DNA of 6,262 nt from an uncultured Eubacteriaceae bacterium (lineage in GTDB: Bacteria > Bacillota > Clostridia > Oscillospirales > Acutalibacteraceae). Below, piece after piece: positions 1 to 6,262 of the stretch (its first letter is position 1; each line of letters starts with the position of its first letter). The stretch lies in NCBI GenBank assembly GCA_937905915.1, contig CALCVR010000118.1, positions 1-6,262 on the forward strand, written 5' to 3'. The notes beneath the pieces are model-generated. The model was given only the letters and a program-made list of their open reading frames with translations. It ran no database searches and was not told the origin of the DNA. The position numbers and the translations under genes were made by a program.

Positions 1-3000
1 TTTGCCGACGAGAAATATTTTAATCCTACCGACCTGGATCCGGAACAATGGGCCGATGCAGCGGTATCAGCCGGAATGGAATGGGCCTGTTTAACCACCA
101 AGCATCATGATGGATTTGATATATGGCCCAGCAAAGTCAGTACCCATGACGTAGAAAACAGCAGCGTCCCGGATCTGGATGTGGTGCAGGAATATTTGGA
201 TGCTTTCCGCAGCCGTGGAATCAGCGCAGGACTTTATTTCTCTATTTTGGATCTGAATCTGGGTGTCCGCAATCCCGGAGATCTCTCTGGCAAGCCGGAC
301 TATGAGGAAGCAAAACAGTATATTCTAGATCAAATCGAAGAATTGATGACCAATTACGGTGACATTCCTTTTCTGATTCTCGATGGTTGGAATACCGATT
401 GGGGAGGCCCTACTTATGACGAACTCCCCTATGAAGAGGTAGCGTCGCTGGTGCACCGTTTACAACCCAACTGTATTATCCTCAATATCAGCTGCGAAAC
501 CAACGATACCCATACCGATCTCAACATCTTTGAAAATGGAGCGGGACAGACCATCCCCTCTTGGTATGATCTGCCTGCCGCCGCCTGCCATAATCTTCAG
601 GGAGAGTGGTTCTGGAAGGCCCATTATCCCACCGACCAACTGCGAAGCGTAGACTGGGTGCTGGATCTGCTCTACTCCCAAAATAAAAAGAATGCTTCCT
701 TTATCCTAAATGCCGCCCCGAATCCGGAAGGTAAGCTGGATGCCAATACGGTAAAACGTCTCATGGAGATCGGCGAGGCTTATGAGAAGCTTCCCGATGT
801 GGAAGAGATTCCTTCCAGTTGGTATAAGGATTACGATACCTCCCTGAACCTAGCCTATAAAAAGCCTATATCTCAGTCGTCGTTGTACGGACGTTGGTAC
901 GGCGACCGCGCTGCCGACGGAATCTTGGACGGCGATATCGGACACGATCGGGTGTTCAGCACCACCGACGAGTATTATCCGTGGTGGCAGGTAGATCTGG
1001 GGGAAAGTAAAGAAATCGGCGATATTGCCATCTGGAATCGTGAGGACGAAGCGAAGCAAAATCTCAACGATTTCTGGATTTTTGCCTCCGATTCCCCCTT
1101 CGCCGACGACGATACCCCTCAAACCCTCTCTAATAAAGAAGGCGTCACGGCGATCCATCTAACACAGGTGCCGGATCCCAGCATCAAGGCAGTGTTAAAT
1201 ACGTCCGCCCGTTATGTCCGCATTCAATTGGACAATCCCGATTCTAAAAAATCCCTGGTGCTTTCGGAGGTTATCCTCTCTTCCCAGGATATGCCCGAAA
1301 CGCGGGAGATGCAAAAGGCTCCCGGCGCCCTTCAGCGCTATCAAACCACAGGCGCTTCTAAGAATCAGCTTAATCTTCCCCAATCCATGGAGGTTAAACT
1401 AAGCGACGCCACCGCCATCTCCTTGGATGTGGAATGGGACAACGGTACTCCAATTTATGACAGCATGCAAAAGGGAACCTATGTCTTTACCGGAAGCTTT
1501 CAACATCTTCCCGAGGATGTGCGCAACAGTAAGAATATCCAGGCGCGGGCTGTGGTAACCATTGGCGATCATTTTGTAGTCCCGGCCACAGGTTATTCTC
1601 CCAGCCAGTGGGACGACAGCCGCAGCGGCGTCCGGACATCCGACGGTTCCGGTTTGAGCCAATCCGGCGATGTCAATGCCACCCACGGCAATGCTTTTGA
1701 CGCCAATGGGATGTGGCATTCGGGTGAAAATCCAGGAGCCAATGCCTGGATCCAATACACCTTCGAGCAACCGGTTTCTTTGGAACAAATGTATATCTGG
1801 AACCACAATCAATACGAAAGCAACAAACCGGATCCTACCGTCACACTAAAGCGGGGCCTTCGCAAAGTTACCATCACCTACTCCGAGGACGGCCAGCATT
1901 GGCAGACCTTGGGAGGCGACGGTGCTACATTTGAATTTGCCAAAGGCACCGGTGAATCCGCCATGAAAGCCACCAATCTCACCAACGGGCAGCCTGTGAA
2001 CTTTAATGGCGTCAGGACTCAATACGTCCGGATTACAGCCGATCCCGATCCTGCCGTAGGCACTTGGGGCGGCGACGGTTTCTACGGTTTAAGCGAGGTC
2101 ATGTTTACCGGTAAATCTGTAGAACAATCCATTGATCGTATTCAAAATCAGGATGGTACTCTTCCTTCCTCTGGCGGAGAGGTTTCCCTAGTCGTAATGG
2201 GACAAGGCCTTTATGATTCCGTATTGTTGCAAGCGTTCCAAAATGATCAACCGGTGGCAGGAATCCGCGGTTTCACTTCCGGAACCAGCGGCCAGCAAAC
2301 AGCTTCTCTCTCCTTCCCTGCCAACTCCTCTGAGGAAGTACAGGAGTACTGTGTCAAAGCATCCCTGGACGGCGGACTTACTTGGAGCGAAGCATACTGT
2401 CTTGTAAATGTTGCCCCGAAAAGCTCCATTTCAGTTGCCACTGATAAATCCGACTATCTAATCAATGAAGACATTACCTTGACCGTATCCACTCCTCCTG
2501 AAGTTTCCCGCGTTGCACTAATCAACGAAAACGGACGGTATTTAGGACTTTCCTCGGTCCATTCTGTTATTCAAGACGGTCAAAAGATTTGGACCATCCA
2601 TACATCCGTAGCTACTGCCGGTCAACGTACTCTCAGCGTATTGGTGCAGCAGGATGGACACTGGTCGAATCCTGTTCCCTTCCAAATTAGGGTGAACTTT
2701 CCTCAAGCCGATCCCGCTATGGTGTATGAGGCCATTGTGGATCAGTCCAGCGCCAGCGTTAATCAGTCCTTTGCCGTTCGGATTGTAACCAATCAAAGCG
2801 CCACAAAACTATCCATCCGAAACGAGCTTGGACGTTCCATGGGATATGATGTAATAAGCGTCGAGGATCATGGAGATTCCCGTATCTATACCATCCACAT
2901 GTCGGTTGGAACGGCCGGTTTACGCGTTCTCTCCTTCTATGTAGCCGGTATAGATGGCGTTTTTTCCAATGTTTCCGTGGAATCCTCCATCCTCATTACT

Positions 3001-3006
3001 CCATAA
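1..3006 (+). CDS. GH29 alpha-L-fucosidase, multi-modular, 5' end outside window (partial)
   Basis: This is a retaining exo-alpha-L-fucosidase that removes terminal fucose from glycans, probably outside the cell. The frame is open from base 1, so the first internal ATG (76) is not the start; by comparison with the family about 55 or more catalytic-domain residues and any signal peptide lie upstream. Numbering from base 1, residues 1 to about 270 are the GH29 barrel: FNPTDLDPEQWADAA and LTTKHHDGF (to residue 39) are family signatures, and Asp128 in LILDGW is the likely nucleophile. The acid/base is unclear; Glu166 and Glu178 are candidates. Next come a fucolectin-like F5/8C domain (283-429), a Big_4-like Ig domain (about 456-520), a second F5/8C domain (about 526-702), an Ig-like domain (about 703-806) and two related C-terminal modules (about 809-899 and 908-1000). 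No LPXTG motif, SLH domain, dockerin or C-terminal membrane helix is present. The stop is TAA at 3004, followed by a terminator. The GH29 call is firm; the specific linkage cleaved cannot be read from sequence. Confidence 0.92.
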   Translation, partial: FADEKYFNPTDLDPEQWADAAVSAGMEWACLTTKHHDGFDIWPSKVSTHDVENSSVPDLDVVQEYLDAFRSRGISAGLYFSILDLNLGVRNPGDLSGKPDYEEAKQYILDQIEELMTNYGDIPFLILDGWNTDWGGPTYDELPYEEVASLVHRLQPNCIILNISCETNDTHTDLNIFENGAGQTIPSWYDLPAAACHNLQGEWFWKAHYPTDQLRSVDWVLDLLYSQNKKNASFILNAAPNPEGKLDANTVKRLMEIGEAYEKLPDVEEIPSSWYKDYDTSLNLAYKKPISQSSLYGRWYGDRAADGILDGDIGHDRVFSTTDEYYPWWQVDLGESKEIGDIAIWNREDEAKQNLNDFWIFASDSPFADDDTPQTLSNKEGVTAIHLTQVPDPSIKAVLNTSARYVRIQLDNPDSKKSLVLSEVILSSQDMPETREMQKAPGALQRYQTTGASKNQLNLPQSMEVKLSDATAISLDVEWDNGTPIYDSMQKGTYVFTGSFQHLPEDVRNSKNIQARAVVTIGDHFVVPATGYSPSQWDDSRSGVRTSDGSGLSQSGDVNATHGNAFDANGMWHSGENPGANAWIQYTFEQPVSLEQMYIWNHNQYESNKPDPTVTLKRGLRKVTITYSEDGQHWQTLGGDGATFEFAKGTGESAMKATNLTNGQPVNFNGVRTQYVRITADPDPAVGTWGGDGFYGLSEVMFTGKSVEQSIDRIQNQDGTLPSSGGEVSLVVMGQGLYDSVLLQAFQNDQPVAGIRGFTSGTSGQQTASLSFPANSSEEVQEYCVKASLDGGLTWSEAYCLVNVAPKSSISVATDKSDYLINEDITLTVSTPPEVSRVALINENGRYLGLSSVHSVIQDGQKIWTIHTSVATAGQRTLSVLVQQDGHWSNPVPFQIRVNFPQADPAMVYEAIVDQSSASVNQSFAVRIVTNQSATKLSIRNELGRSMGYDVISVEDHGDSRIYTIHMSVGTAGLRVLSFYVAGIDGVFSNVSVESSILITP
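2425..3000 (+). repeat. Tandem pair of ~90-residue C-terminal modules in the fucosidase
   Basis: The last two modules of the fucosidase (bases about 2425-2697 and 2722-3000) are diverged copies of each other. Both carry a shared NE-x-GR-x-x-G motif followed about 20 residues later by TIH-x-SV-x-TAG-x-R-x-LS, and then DG-x-x-SN near the end. Alternating hydrophobic residues suggest a beta-sandwich, Ig-like fold. I do not recognise the family with confidence. Such duplicated terminal modules in secreted clostridial glycosidases commonly act as spacers or as binding or attachment domains; that role is inference here. Confidence 0.6.
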
Positions 3007-3015
3007 CATTGTTTT

Positions 3016-3057
3016 AAAATAGAGAAGTGCGGCATAGAGGTCGCACTTCTCTATTTT
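3016..3057 (+). terminator. Rho-independent terminator of the fucosidase gene
   Basis: A perfect 16-bp stem begins 10 bases after the fucosidase stop codon. The left arm AAAATAGAGAAGTGCG (3016-3031) pairs with CGCACTTCTCTATTTT (3042-3057), with a 10-base loop. The terminal U run lies within the stem and a T-rich stretch (TTTATTTTTATT) follows closely. The A run on the left arm would let it work in the opposite direction too. It separates the fucosidase transcript from the next gene. Confidence 0.88.
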
Positions 3058-3090
3058 CATTTATTTTTATTGATATTCAGTAAATAACTA

Positions 3091-3118
3091 TTGAATTTCG
3101 GTTTATTTGTGATATACT
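3091..3118 (+). promoter_or_regulatory. Sigma-A type promoter for the DUF2975 gene
   Basis: A -35 like TTGAAT (3091-3096) is followed after 16 bases by TATACT (3113-3118). A TG one base upstream of the hexamer (3110-3111) makes an extended -10. The site lies just after the fucosidase terminator and about 37 bases before the ATG of the next gene, which fits independent transcription of that gene. No operator-like palindrome overlaps it. Confidence 0.7.
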
Positions 3119-3154
3119 ACAGATAAATCATAATTCAAATAGGAGGTTTCTGAA

Positions 3155-3661
3155 ATGAAAATCATTGGGCAGCATAGTTTAGCATCCAAAACAGTTGTGG
3201 GTCTAAAGGTATTGTTTTCCCTGTGTATTCCATTTTTGCTATTTGGCGCTTACTATTTTTTTAAAACCTTCCGGTCTATTCTCCATAGCTTTCCCTTAGG
3301 GGAAGCCATCCATCCGATTTTGACGGGCAGCCTGATTTATCTTTCCGGAATCGTATGTCTTGCTATCTTGTGGAATCTGATACAGGTCTTTAACAATCTG
3401 AAAAAAGAGGATTATTTTTCTTTCGTCAATGTCTCGCGTCTCAACTGGTCGTCAGCCGGCATGGGAATGGTCAGCGCTATCTATCTGATTGTAACCGTTT
3501 TATCCATTTGTACGGTAGATGATCTTATGGAATCGGCGGTAGCTATTTTTATCCTGGCCGGCATCACCGTTATTTCCTGTTTAGGAGCCGTCGGCGTGCG
3601 GATTTTTTCCGCTATTTATCAATACCTGATGCAAATGGCACAGGCGCCGGTTCAATCGTAA
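3155..3661 (+). CDS. DUF2975-like four-helix membrane protein
   Basis: This is a 168-residue integral membrane protein of unknown function. The start is well fixed: AGGAGG at 3141-3146 sits 8 bases before the ATG. Hydrophobic segments lie at about residues 16-36, 55-78, 101-120 and 127-150, which suggests four helices. Between helices 2 and 3 is FNNLKKEDYFSFVNVSRLNW (residues 79-98). It resembles the family's conserved loop, usually LKKG-x-PF followed by N-x-x-RLR, and this is the main ground for the DUF2975 call. The length fits that family. DUF2975 genes are usually followed by a small Cro/C1-type HTH regulator of the YozG kind, but here the next element is a terminator, so the gene stands alone. 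It has its own promoter and is not co-transcribed with the fucosidase. The family call is likely but rests on pattern memory; a different small membrane family is possible. Confidence 0.75.
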   Translation: MKIIGQHSLASKTVVGLKVLFSLCIPFLLFGAYYFFKTFRSILHSFPLGEAIHPILTGSLIYLSGIVCLAILWNLIQVFNNLKKEDYFSFVNVSRLNWSSAGMGMVSAIYLIVTVLSICTVDDLMESAVAIFILAGITVISCLGAVGVRIFSAIYQYLMQMAQAPVQS

Positions 3662-3674
3662 ACACGGCCAAATC

Positions 3675-3711
3675 AAAAGCAGGAGAGATTCAAATGTTCT
3701 CTCCTGCTTTT
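3675..3711. terminator. Bidirectional terminator between convergent genes
   Basis: A perfect 14-bp stem pairs AAAAGCAGGAGAGA (3675-3688) with TCTCTCCTGCTTTT (3698-3711) around a 9-base loop. It sits 13 bases after the stop of the DUF2975 gene and 12 bases past the stop of the asparaginase gene on the other strand. The A run on one arm and T run on the other give a U tract in either direction, so one hairpin can end both convergent transcripts. Confidence 0.87.
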
Positions 3712-3723
3712 TCTGTCATCATT

Positions 3724-4743
3724 TTATTTGAGGAATTCTCCTGCCAACGGTTGCATAAGGAAGTTATCCCAATCTTCTCTCTCAAACATGCCGCAGGCCA
3801 TCATCACTTTGACGACTGCACTATGGGCTGTCATTCCGGGAAGCGGCTTTGCTCCAGCATCCAGAAGCTCCCGGGAGGAACGATACATTTCTTCTCCTCC
3901 CTCTATAGGGGCAAGATAAACTGGGATACCCAATTCACCGCACTGTTCCACCCATCTGGCTAAGCTGGACGGCTCTCTCACAGACGCTGTTCCTGCATGA
4001 TACAAGCTGTGTACCACCGCTTTGACATTCTCTAAATCATAGCGGCTATAGTCGATGCCTGGATAAGGCTGGATATACAGCACTTGGGGAGAAAACTCCA
4101 CTTGAGAAAACTTCAGCCCTGACGACGGAGGCTGTTGATTATTCTCCACAATGTGTTTTCCCTCCTGGGTAAGATGGAAGTGGCCATCCTCCATGATGCC
4201 AAAGGGCATAACCGCGCTGCCAAATCGATGGACAAAGGGCTGGCACGGCATCAGCCGGCTGCCCAAGTGGATCGGAACCGCTTTTTCCCCTGGATTTTGG
4301 TAGGCGGAAAAGACGCCTGGCATAGGCGCCTGCTGAATGTACTGCACAGCGGCGGCAAAATTGGCGATGCCATTGCTGCCTTGCTCGTCGATAGGCAGAT
4401 TGGATCCCACCAGGATAACCGGCACAGGTACTCCTGACAGTCCAAAGCTAAGAGCAGAGGCGGTATAATGAAGGGTATCGGTCCCATGGGCCACCAGGAC
4501 GCCGTCTATGCCGTCAAAGCCTCCATCCACTACCGCTTTCCAAATGGCTTTCCAGTCGGAACAATGCAGGTTTTCACTGAGAAGATTGACCGGACGCCGG
4601 TCTTCAAAGGAGACATTTCCACCCCAAGCTTCTCCATACTGCTCCAAAATCTGGCTGGGACGATTTTGATCTACATCGGCTACACCATCCTTACGGCTGC
4701 TTCCAATGGTCCCCCCCGTCCACACTACACGAATTTTTATCAT
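3724..4743 (-). CDS. Cytoplasmic type I-like L-asparaginase
   Basis: This gene is predicted to encode an enzyme hydrolysing L-asparagine to aspartate and ammonia. The 339-residue length is usual for type I asparaginases and there is no signal peptide. The N terminus IRVVWTGGTIGS carries the first family motif, with Thr9 as the likely nucleophile; GVLVAHGTDTLHYT has the second, with Thr88 and Asp89; Ser56 in LLSENL matches the substrate-binding serine. The C-terminal part has the usual GIPVYLAP and MTAHSAVVKVMMACG segments. Two canonical residues are not obvious: the flexible-loop Tyr (Tyr25 in E. coli AnsB), where VADVD stands in place of a GY-x-P sequence, and the Lys162 equivalent, in a shortened stretch near residues 163-176. 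The ATG at 4743 is preferred because GAAAGGG lies 9 bases upstream; an in-frame ATG at 4770 would add nine basic residues but has no ribosome site. The comM-like gene lies 190 bases upstream on the same strand. A divergent amidase with another substrate is possible. Confidence 0.87.
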   Translation of the reverse strand: MIKIRVVWTGGTIGSSRKDGVADVDQNRPSQILEQYGEAWGGNVSFEDRRPVNLLSENLHCSDWKAIWKAVVDGGFDGIDGVLVAHGTDTLHYTASALSFGLSGVPVPVILVGSNLPIDEQGSNGIANFAAAVQYIQQAPMPGVFSAYQNPGEKAVPIHLGSRLMPCQPFVHRFGSAVMPFGIMEDGHFHLTQEGKHIVENNQQPPSSGLKFSQVEFSPQVLYIQPYPGIDYSRYDLENVKAVVHSLYHAGTASVREPSSLARWVEQCGELGIPVYLAPIEGGEEMYRSSRELLDAGAKPLPGMTAHSAVVKVMMACGMFEREDWDNFLMQPLAGEFLK

Positions 4744-4752
4744 GTTTTTTCG

Positions 4753-4759
4753 CCCTTTC
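4753..4759 (-). promoter_or_regulatory. Ribosome binding site deciding the asparaginase start
   Basis: On the minus strand GAAAGGG is followed by a 9-base A-rich spacer and the ATG at 4743. The longer in-frame ATG at 4770 has only AATGTTAAACTTCA before it, with no Shine-Dalgarno match. Starting at 4743 also places the TGGTI motif at residue 9, which is normal for cytoplasmic asparaginases. Confidence 0.7.
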
Positions 4760-4837
4760 TTTCTGACCATTGAAGTTTAACATTTGTCCATATTACTCTT
4801 TTTCCCATTCTCATACCGCCATATACTTTTCCTTCTT

Positions 4838-4866
4838 TTTTCAAAGTTCACAGATCCCTTTGAAAA
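4838..4866. repeat. 9-bp inverted repeat upstream of asparaginase
   Basis: TTTTCAAAG (4838-4846) and CTTTGAAAA (4858-4866) form a perfect inverted repeat around an 11-base spacer. The near arm is 95 bases upstream of the asparaginase ATG. No U run follows in either direction, so it does not look like a terminator. It could be an operator or a structure in the 5' leader of the asparaginase mRNA. An overlapping 6-bp repeat (GAAAAT at 4862-4867 with ATTTTC at 4876-4881) offers an alternative pairing. No function is shown. Confidence 0.4.
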
Positions 4867-4887
4867 TCCCGCAGCATTTTCCGTCAA

Positions 4888-4920
4888 TATTTGTATATTT
4901 CAATATGTATAATACAAATA
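4888..4920. repeat. AT-rich inverted repeat just downstream of the comM-like gene
   Basis: TATTTGTAT (4888-4896) pairs with ATACAAATA (4912-4920) across 15 bases that themselves overlap a small palindrome, ATATT-TC-AATAT (4895-4906). It begins 13 bases after the comM-like stop on the minus strand. The stem is almost all A/T and lacks a U tract, so termination would be weak. An operator for the downstream asparaginase gene, or chance in AT-rich DNA, are both possible. I found no convincing minus-strand -35/-10 pair anywhere in the 4744-4933 gap. Confidence 0.35.
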
Positions 4921-4933
4921 GTATTAAGATATC

Positions 4934-6262
4934 CTATTTTTGATCCCGGCTCCAGTATTTTCGATCCAAGTTGCGGTACTGAATGGCCTCAGCTACATGG
5001 GCGGTGTCAATGACTTGAGCACCATCCAGATCGGCAATGGTGCGGGATACCTTCAGAACCCGGTCATAGGCCCGAGCCGACAATCCCAAAATATCAAAGG
5101 CCTGACGCAACATGCTTTCCGCTCCATCGGTCATGGGACACGCCTCTCGGATACTGGATGGAGTCAAACGGGCATTACAACTAAAGTCCATATCTTTATA
5201 ACGTTTCCGTTGGATGTCTCTAGCCCGGTTGACCCTCTCTTTGATGGAAGCTGAACTCTCCGACGGACGTTTATCCGACAAAGCGTCGAACTGAACCGGC
5301 GGCACTTCCACATGAATGTCAATGCGATCCAAAAGCGGCCCGGATATCTTGGAAAGATAGGCGTTTGCCGACCGTTTGTTACAGGTGCAGGGACGTGTGG
5401 GATGACCATAATACCCACAGGGACAGGGGTTCATCGCACATACCAGCATAACCGAACAGGGATAACTGAAGGTCCCCCCTACCCGCGAGATGGTAACCTT
5501 TCCGTCCTCCAAGGGCTGGCGGAGAACCTCCAAGGAAGGACGGCTGAATTCCGGCAGTTCATCTAGAAATAGGACCCCGTTATGGGAAAGGGACAATTCC
5601 CCCGGCCGCGGTACCGATCCGCCGCCGGCCAAAGCGGCAGGCGACACCGTGTGATGGGGAGCTCGGAAAGGCCTCGTCTGAATCAGGGAGGAGCCTGGGC
5701 GAAGATTCCCGGAAATGGAATGGAGCATGGTGGTTTCCAGCTTCTCTTCAAAGGTCATGTCGGGCAGGATGGAGGGCAGGCGTTTGGCAAGCATACTTTT
5801 ACCCGATCCCGGTGAACCAATAAGCAGCACATTGTGACCTCCAGCCGCCGCCACCTCCAAGGCGCGTTTGGCTTCCTCCTGGCCTCGCACATCGGCGAAA
5901 TCCAGAAGCGGGGATCCATCCTCCTGAGGCGTATCCTTCTGGGATGCCACCGGAATGAGCTTTTCCCCTGAAAGATGAGCAATCAGCTGTTTAATGTGCT
6001 CCACTGGATAGACTTGTATTCCTTCCACTACCGCCCCTTCGGCGGCGTTGTCGGCTGGGACAAATGCCTGGGAAAACCCTTCCTTTTGAGCCTCGATGAC
6101 CATAGGCAAGACGCCGTTGATGGGACGAACCTCCCCTGTAAGTGAAAGTTCTCCCAGAAAGACACAATCCGACTCGTCAAACTGGAGTTGTTTGGTAGCT
6201 TTCAAAATGGCAAGCAGTAGGGGAAGGTCGTAAAGAGGGCCCTCCTTGCGGATATCGGCGGG
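4934..6262 (-). CDS. comM: YifB/ComM-family Mg chelatase-like AAA+ ATPase, 5' end outside window (partial)
   Basis: This AAA+ ATPase belongs to the ComM/YifB family; in Gram-negative bacteria ComM is a hexameric helicase that drives branch migration during natural transformation. Its role in Firmicutes is not settled. The window covers the last 442 residues; the frame is open to the window edge and begins PADIRKEGPLYDLP, a conserved internal motif, so about 70 N-terminal residues are missing from a usual length near 510. The TTG at 6205 is internal. Numbering from the window edge, residues 1 to about 100 are the Lon-like ChlI domain with FLGELSLTGEVRPI. Then come Walker A GSPGSGKS (149-156), Walker B VLFLDE (230-235), the family's cysteine cluster (Cys275, 280, 282, 292, 294 around NPCPCGYYG), and GPLLDRIDIHVEVP with the expected arginine (about 308-321). 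The C-terminal Mg_chelatase_C domain contains RLTPSSIR and SARAYDRVLKVSRTIADL. All core motifs are intact. The stop is TAG at 4936-4934. The next gene on this strand is the asparaginase, not dprA. Confidence 0.95.
   Translation of the reverse strand, partial: PADIRKEGPLYDLPLLLAILKATKQLQFDESDCVFLGELSLTGEVRPINGVLPMVIEAQKEGFSQAFVPADNAAEGAVVEGIQVYPVEHIKQLIAHLSGEKLIPVASQKDTPQEDGSPLLDFADVRGQEEAKRALEVAAAGGHNVLLIGSPGSGKSMLAKRLPSILPDMTFEEKLETTMLHSISGNLRPGSSLIQTRPFRAPHHTVSPAALAGGGSVPRPGELSLSHNGVLFLDELPEFSRPSLEVLRQPLEDGKVTISRVGGTFSYPCSVMLVCAMNPCPCGYYGHPTRPCTCNKRSANAYLSKISGPLLDRIDIHVEVPPVQFDALSDKRPSESSASIKERVNRARDIQRKRYKDMDFSCNARLTPSSIREACPMTDGAESMLRQAFDILGLSARAYDRVLKVSRTIADLDGAQVIDTAHVAEAIQYRNLDRKYWSRDQK

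Noticed and set aside
76..78. ATG at 76 as the start of the fucosidase
   Set aside because: The 25 codons before it are in frame and match conserved GH29 sequence (FNPTDLDPEQWADAA), so the gene enters from outside the window.
4135..4773. Plus-strand open frames opposite the asparaginase gene
   Set aside because: They lie wholly antisense to a gene with clear family motifs, show no protein family features, and have no ribosome site.
4908..4913. Perfect TATAAT on the plus strand
   Set aside because: No -35 lies at 16-18 bases upstream, and a transcript from it would run antisense into comM with no gene to serve. It falls in AT-rich repeat DNA.
4940..5815. Plus-strand open frames opposite the comM-like gene
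   Set aside because: These are shadows of the conserved AAA+ coding frame; their translations look like no known protein.
6203..6205. TTG as a start codon for the comM-like gene
   Set aside because: The frame upstream to the window edge encodes the conserved YifB motif PADIRKEGP and DLP, so this Leu codon is internal.
1..6262. tRNA, rRNA, CRISPR array, insertion sequence, riboswitch or toxin-antitoxin pair
   Set aside because: I looked on both strands and saw no cloverleaf, direct-repeat array, transposase motif, known riboswitch core or paired small genes.
1..6262. A new multi-gene system linking all four genes
   Set aside because: The genes lie on opposite strands with terminators between the plus-strand units, and their predicted roles are unrelated. 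Nothing supports a shared function.

Overview
The window holds four protein genes of a Gram-positive type genome. A Clostridia, probably gut-associated Oscillospiraceae/Ruminococcaceae-like, source is the best guess. The grounds are a large multi-domain exo-fucosidase of the kind used on host or dietary glycans, an AGGAGG ribosome site, a DUF2975 membrane protein, and strong hairpin terminators. Composition looks mid-GC by eye in the genes and AT-rich between them. Taxonomy is inference only.

Layout: (1) 1-3006, plus strand, is the 3' 1001 codons of a GH29 alpha-L-fucosidase, entered in mid-gene. Its catalytic barrel is followed by a fucolectin-like discoidin domain, a Big_4-like Ig domain, a second F5/8-type C domain, another Ig-like domain, and two tandem copies of a roughly 90-residue C-terminal module. 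A perfect 16-bp hairpin ends it (3016-3057). (2) 3155-3661, plus strand, is a four-helix DUF2975-type membrane protein with its own extended -10 promoter and a consensus ribosome site. A 14-bp hairpin (3675-3711) closes it and also serves the convergent asparaginase gene. (3) 3724-4743, minus strand, is a cytoplasmic type I-like L-asparaginase. A GAAAGGG ribosome site supports an internal ATG as its start. (4) 4934-6262, minus strand, is the C-terminal 442 residues of a YifB/ComM magnesium-chelatase-like AAA+ ATPase, whose 5' end lies beyond the window. The 190-bp gap between genes 3 and 4 holds two 9-bp inverted repeats and no convincing terminator or promoter.

The genes do not form an evident pathway. 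The fucosidase cuts fucose from glycans outside the cell, the asparaginase makes aspartate and ammonia inside, the DUF2975 protein is of unknown function, and ComM-type ATPases act on DNA in transformation. I see no mobile element, CRISPR array, RNA gene or clear new multi-gene system. The points most worth following are an F-type lectin domain with two altered fucose-binding positions, an asparaginase that appears to lack two canonical catalytic residues, the duplicated C-terminal module of the fucosidase, and a DUF2975 gene without its usual HTH partner.
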